A stretch of DNA of 7,943 bases from an uncultured Bacilli bacterium (lineage in GTDB: Bacteria; Bacillota_I; Bacilli_A; RF39; UBA660): the NCBI GenBank assembly GCA_944336815.1, contig CALVLG010000045.1:1-7943 (forward strand), in the 5' to 3' direction. The notes under the pieces are model-generated. The model did no database searches. It had not been told where the DNA came from and was given only the letters and a program-made list of their open reading frames with translations. The position numbers and the translations under genes are program-made. Below are positions 5,985-7,943 of this stretch, piece by piece (the first letter of the stretch is position 1; every line of letters begins with the position of its first letter).

Positions 5985-6296
5985 TTATAATTTTAATCCT
6001 TCGTTAGAATAGTCATGAACTGCCGTGTTAGCTTTAACGCGGGCAATAACAGGTAAATATTCTTGAAGAATTTGTTGGTATGTTAGTTCTTTTCCGGTAT
6101 ACGCTTTATAAGTAGCAACTACTGATTCTTCTAGTAAAGATAAAAGTGCCACTTTTTTTTGACAAACATCACGGAAATTACCGTTAGTGCTAACAATACC
6201 AATATAGAAATTAACTGATTCTCTAAAATCTTCTACCCCCATTATTTCTTTCGTTAAGTTATATTCTCTTTCATAAAAATTATTATCTTGATTCAT
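5985..6296 (-). CDS. Unknown 103-aa protein between grpE and dnaK
   Basis: I do not recognise this protein. An in-frame ATG lies further upstream at 6320, but the ATG at 6294-6296 is chosen because AAGGAAGG (6305-6312) stands eight bases before it. It gives MNQDNNFYERE... and a 14-base overlap with the end of grpE. The protein is soluble and probably mostly helical: a helix near 22-36, a long one about 41-66 (FRDVCQKKVALLSLLEESVV and on), and another about 70-90. It has one cysteine (C45), no signal peptide, no membrane segment and no zinc motif. Its overlap with grpE and its 23-base distance to dnaK place it in the HrcA-controlled operon. A role with the DnaK machine is possible but only inferred from position. 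The usual Gram-positive operon has no gene here. Confidence 0.88.
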   Translation of the reverse strand: MNQDNNFYEREYNLTKEIMGVEDFRESVNFYIGIVSTNGNFRDVCQKKVALLSLLEESVVATYKAYTGKELTYQQILQEYLPVIARVKANTAVHDYSNEGLKL

Positions 6297-6846
6297 TTTC
6301 ATTACCTTCCTTTTCTTCATTTTGATTAACTTTTACCATTGCTGGTCTAATAACTTTATCTTTATATTTGTATCCTTTTTGCAAAACATCTAGAACAAGG
6401 TTGTTAGCAAAATTAGGATCACTTTCAACTAAAACAGCGTTCATACTATTTTCGTCAAAAGCTTGATGCAAACACTCTATTTCTTCAACGCCAACGTTGT
6501 GTAGTGCTTCATACATATTTGAATAGATCATTTTAAAACCACTCAAAAATTTACTTACTTCATCAGTTAAATTAGCATCGTCCATTTTAATAGCGTGTTC
6601 GAAATTATCTAAAATTGTCAGCATATTCATAATTACAGCTTCGCCATCGTATTTTAAAAGTCTTTGTCGTTCTTCATCCCACCGGCGGCGCATATTTTGC
6701 ATTTCCGCTGTCAATCTTAAGATTTTTTCATTAGTTTCTTGTAATTCGTTTTTTAATTTTTCAAGTTCTTTATTATTTTTCGGTTCTTTTTTTTCTTTTT
6801 TCTTTTCTTTTGGATTTTTTAGTTTTTCGTCTTTTTCAGTATCCAT
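6283..6846 (-). CDS. grpE: Nucleotide exchange factor GrpE, 187 aa
   Basis: GrpE dimers release ADP from DnaK and so reset the folding cycle. The N-terminal 25 residues are disordered and very lysine-rich, followed by a long coiled coil (about 25-65) with AEMQNMRRRWDEE (48-60). The four-helix bundle carries ILDNFEHAI (78-86), and the C-terminal beta domain has the family signature VLQKGYKYKDKVIRPAMVKV (154-173). In the segment FDENSMNAV (130-138) a methionine stands where many GrpE proteins have histidine. The start is the ATG at 6844-6846, six bases after AAGGAGG; the in-frame ATG at 6850-6852 touches the ribosome binding site and is less likely. It overlaps hrcA by 11 bases and the next gene by 14, so all three are translationally coupled. 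Confidence 0.97.
   Translation of the reverse strand: MDTEKDEKLKNPKEKKKEKKEPKNNKELEKLKNELQETNEKILRLTAEMQNMRRRWDEERQRLLKYDGEAVIMNMLTILDNFEHAIKMDDANLTDEVSKFLSGFKMIYSNMYEALHNVGVEEIECLHQAFDENSMNAVLVESDPNFANNLVLDVLQKGYKYKDKVIRPAMVKVNQNEEKEGNENESR
6305..6312 (-). promoter_or_regulatory. Ribosome binding site deciding the start of the unknown gene
   Basis: AAGGAAGG lies eight bases before the ATG at 6294-6296 and only two before the ATG at 6300-6302, and it lies inside the longer frame that begins at 6320. This supports the shortest, 103-residue form. Confidence 0.75.
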
Positions 6847-7852
6847 CTTCATCCTCCTTGTTAAGTTCTTTATTTATAAATGATAGAAGCCCAACTACGC
6901 GATCATATTCCATTCTTTTTGGGCCAACTATAGCAATTGTTCCTTCACTACCATTGTGATGATAGGTCGTTTTAATAACAGTAACATTAGGATCAAACTC
7001 GCTATCAGCACCAATATATATGTTAACTCCATCTTGACCATCATTTTGATCGATTTTAGAAATAAGGGTTGGATCTTCAAACTTTGCCATAATCCTTCTT
7101 ACTTCAGCTACATCATCATATTCTGGTTCTTGTAAAAGAAGATTTTTGCCACTAACATGAACTGTCTCGCCAGCTTTATTAGCTAAATCATTAAATGTTT
7201 TAGAAAAAATAGAATAAATTGTTTCATACTGAGTTATTTTGTCAGCAATGATTGGCTTGATTTCATATTCTAACCGAGTAGAAACTTCGTTGATTGGCGT
7301 ACCAATTAGCATTTTATTAATAATTTCACAAGTTTTAACAACTTCAGCCATTTGAATAGTTTTAGGAAGATTAAATCTTTTGTTTTCAACTATTCCTTTA
7401 TCTGTACAAACAATGGCCACCAAATGATTATGTTCTAAAGGAATCACGTTTACTTGTTGCAAGGAATTCTCTTCACTATTTTTTCCTAACATTACGCTAG
7501 TATAATTAGTCATTTCGCTGATAATTTCAACACAAGCTTCAATTGCATCAGATAAAGCAAGTTCATGATTTTTAAAAATTCTTTGTAGTTTTCTTGTTTC
7601 ATTATCCGATAACTCTTTAGGCTTCATCAAGTTAGTTACATAGTATTTATAACCATTTTCGGAAGGAACACGGCCTGAAGATATGTGGTTTTTTTCTAAA
7701 TACCCCAACTCCTCTAAATAAGCCATTTCGTTACGAATTGTTGCCGATGAGCACTTTAGTTTTTGACATAACGATTTACTCCCGACTGGTTTAGCTGTTG
7801 CAATATAAGACTCAACAATTTCTTTTAGCAGTCTTTCTTGCCTTTCACTCAC
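6836..7852 (-). CDS. hrcA: Heat-inducible transcription repressor HrcA, 338 aa
   Basis: HrcA represses class I heat-shock genes by binding CIRCE operators. In known systems its activity depends on GroEL, so unfolded proteins relieve repression. The N-terminal winged helix contains SSATIRNEMAYLEELGYLEK (35-54) and SSGRVPSENGYKYYV (58-72), both diagnostic. A GAF-like middle follows, and the C-terminal GTIAIVGPKRMEYDRVVGLL (304-323) matches the family. The chosen start is GTG at 7850-7852, eight bases after AGAAGG. The upstream in-frame GTG (7859-7861) overlaps that site. With the chosen start the protein opens MSERQERLLKEIVESYI, which aligns with the usual HrcA beginning. It is the first gene of the operon and autoregulated through two CIRCE-like sites. 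It ends with TGA, overlapping grpE by 11 bases. No groESL is in the window. Confidence 0.98.
   Translation of the reverse strand: MSERQERLLKEIVESYIATAKPVGSKSLCQKLKCSSATIRNEMAYLEELGYLEKNHISSGRVPSENGYKYYVTNLMKPKELSDNETRKLQRIFKNHELALSDAIEACVEIISEMTNYTSVMLGKNSEENSLQQVNVIPLEHNHLVAIVCTDKGIVENKRFNLPKTIQMAEVVKTCEIINKMLIGTPINEVSTRLEYEIKPIIADKITQYETIYSIFSKTFNDLANKAGETVHVSGKNLLLQEPEYDDVAEVRRIMAKFEDPTLISKIDQNDGQDGVNIYIGADSEFDPNVTVIKTTYHHNGSEGTIAIVGPKRMEYDRVVGLLSFINKELNKEDEDGY
6853..6859 (-). promoter_or_regulatory. Ribosome binding site deciding the grpE start
   Basis: AAGGAGG directly abuts one ATG (6850-6852) and lies six bases before a second in-frame ATG (6844-6846). Only the second has usable spacing, so GrpE should begin MDTEKDEK. 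The site is inside the hrcA reading frame. Confidence 0.85.
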
Positions 7853-7860
7853 GCTTCTCA

Positions 7861-7866
7861 CCTTCT
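7861..7866 (-). promoter_or_regulatory. Ribosome binding site deciding the hrcA start
   Basis: AGAAGG runs from 7866 to 7861, eight bases before the GTG at 7850-7852. The GTG at 7859-7861 shares its last G and so cannot use it. The site lies one base after the proximal CIRCE-like element (7868-7894), so an RNA hairpin formed by that element would lie next to it. Confidence 0.8.
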
Positions 7867-7867
7867 T

Positions 7868-7894
7868 TTAGCACTTTTAATATCCAAATGCTAC
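7868..7894. promoter_or_regulatory. CIRCE-like HrcA operator, proximal copy
   Basis: On the plus strand this reads TTAGCACTT (7868-7876), nine bases, then AAATGCTAC (7886-7894), against the CIRCE consensus TTAGCACTC-N9-GAGTGCTAA. One arm matches 8 of 9 and the other is degenerate (5 of 9 to consensus, 7 of 9 to its partner arm). It covers the expected transcription start (near 7892) and most of the leader, so bound HrcA would block transcription start. Confidence 0.75.
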
Positions 7895-7898
7895 CAGT

Positions 7899-7927
7899 AT
7901 TATAATATGCAAATTAGCACTTGTCAA
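7899..7927 (-). promoter_or_regulatory. Perfect-consensus sigma-A promoter of the hrcA operon
   Basis: On the minus strand TTGACA (7922-7927), a 17-base spacer and TATAAT (7899-7904) match the consensus exactly. The start should be near 7892, about 40 bases before the hrcA GTG. The -35 box lies inside the distal CIRCE-like element, which fits a strong promoter held down by repression. Confidence 0.92.
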
Positions 7928-7940
7928 TACCATTTGCTAA
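7914..7940. promoter_or_regulatory. CIRCE-like HrcA operator, distal copy
   Basis: TTAGCACTT (7914-7922), a nine-base spacer and ATTTGCTAA (7932-7940) follow the exact 9-9-9 layout of CIRCE. One arm matches consensus 8 of 9 and the other 6 of 9. The element covers the -35 box, so HrcA bound here would exclude RNA polymerase. Confidence 0.85.
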
Positions 7941-7943
7941 TCG

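Noticed and set aside
6836..6838. TGA read as tryptophan (mycoplasma code)
   Set aside because: HrcA ends at its family's normal length at this TGA, and TGG is used for tryptophan in dnaK, so the standard bacterial code fits.

Overview
The window is AT-rich and carries a heat-shock chaperone operon on the minus strand with three tRNA genes to its left. It looks like a low-GC Gram-positive bacterium (Bacillota/Bacilli, possibly close to Mollicutes). The reasons are the hrcA-grpE-dnaK-dnaJ order behind CIRCE-like HrcA operators, the Gram-positive-type DnaK, strong AGGAGG-type ribosome binding sites, near-consensus sigma-A promoters and tRNAs with encoded CCA. TGG is used for Trp (for example in dnaK) and hrcA ends at TGA where its family ends. 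TGA is therefore a stop here, which argues against the mycoplasma code. Genus cannot be told from the sequence.

Layout, left to right. Bases 1-124 hold a probable plus-strand terminator for a gene outside the window and further inverted repeats. Bases 162-335 carry tRNA-Leu(UAG) and a CAU-anticodon tRNA, most likely tRNA-Ile2, in one minus-strand unit. A tRNA-Gln(CUG) at 433-508 diverges from them. The tRNA-Gln terminator sits back to back with the terminator of a minus-strand gene of unknown function (568-987). That gene has two tandem sigma-A promoters, one of them a perfect consensus. The chaperone operon runs right to left from 7943 to 1146: hrcA, grpE, a 103-residue unknown protein, dnaK, an oligoendopeptidase F gene (pepF), dnaJ.

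How the genes work together. HrcA represses its own operon through two CIRCE-like sites flanking the promoter. DnaK, DnaJ and GrpE form the Hsp70 folding cycle. PepF would cut short peptides and is translationally coupled to dnaJ by an 8-base overlap. The gene between grpE and dnaK overlaps grpE by 14 bases and lies 23 bases before dnaK, so it is made together with the chaperones; its role is unknown and it is the best candidate for something undescribed. No clear terminator follows dnaJ, so heat-shock transcripts may run on into the 568-987 gene.

No mobile element, CRISPR array, rRNA or origin is seen. No gene-free stretch exceeds 300 bases.
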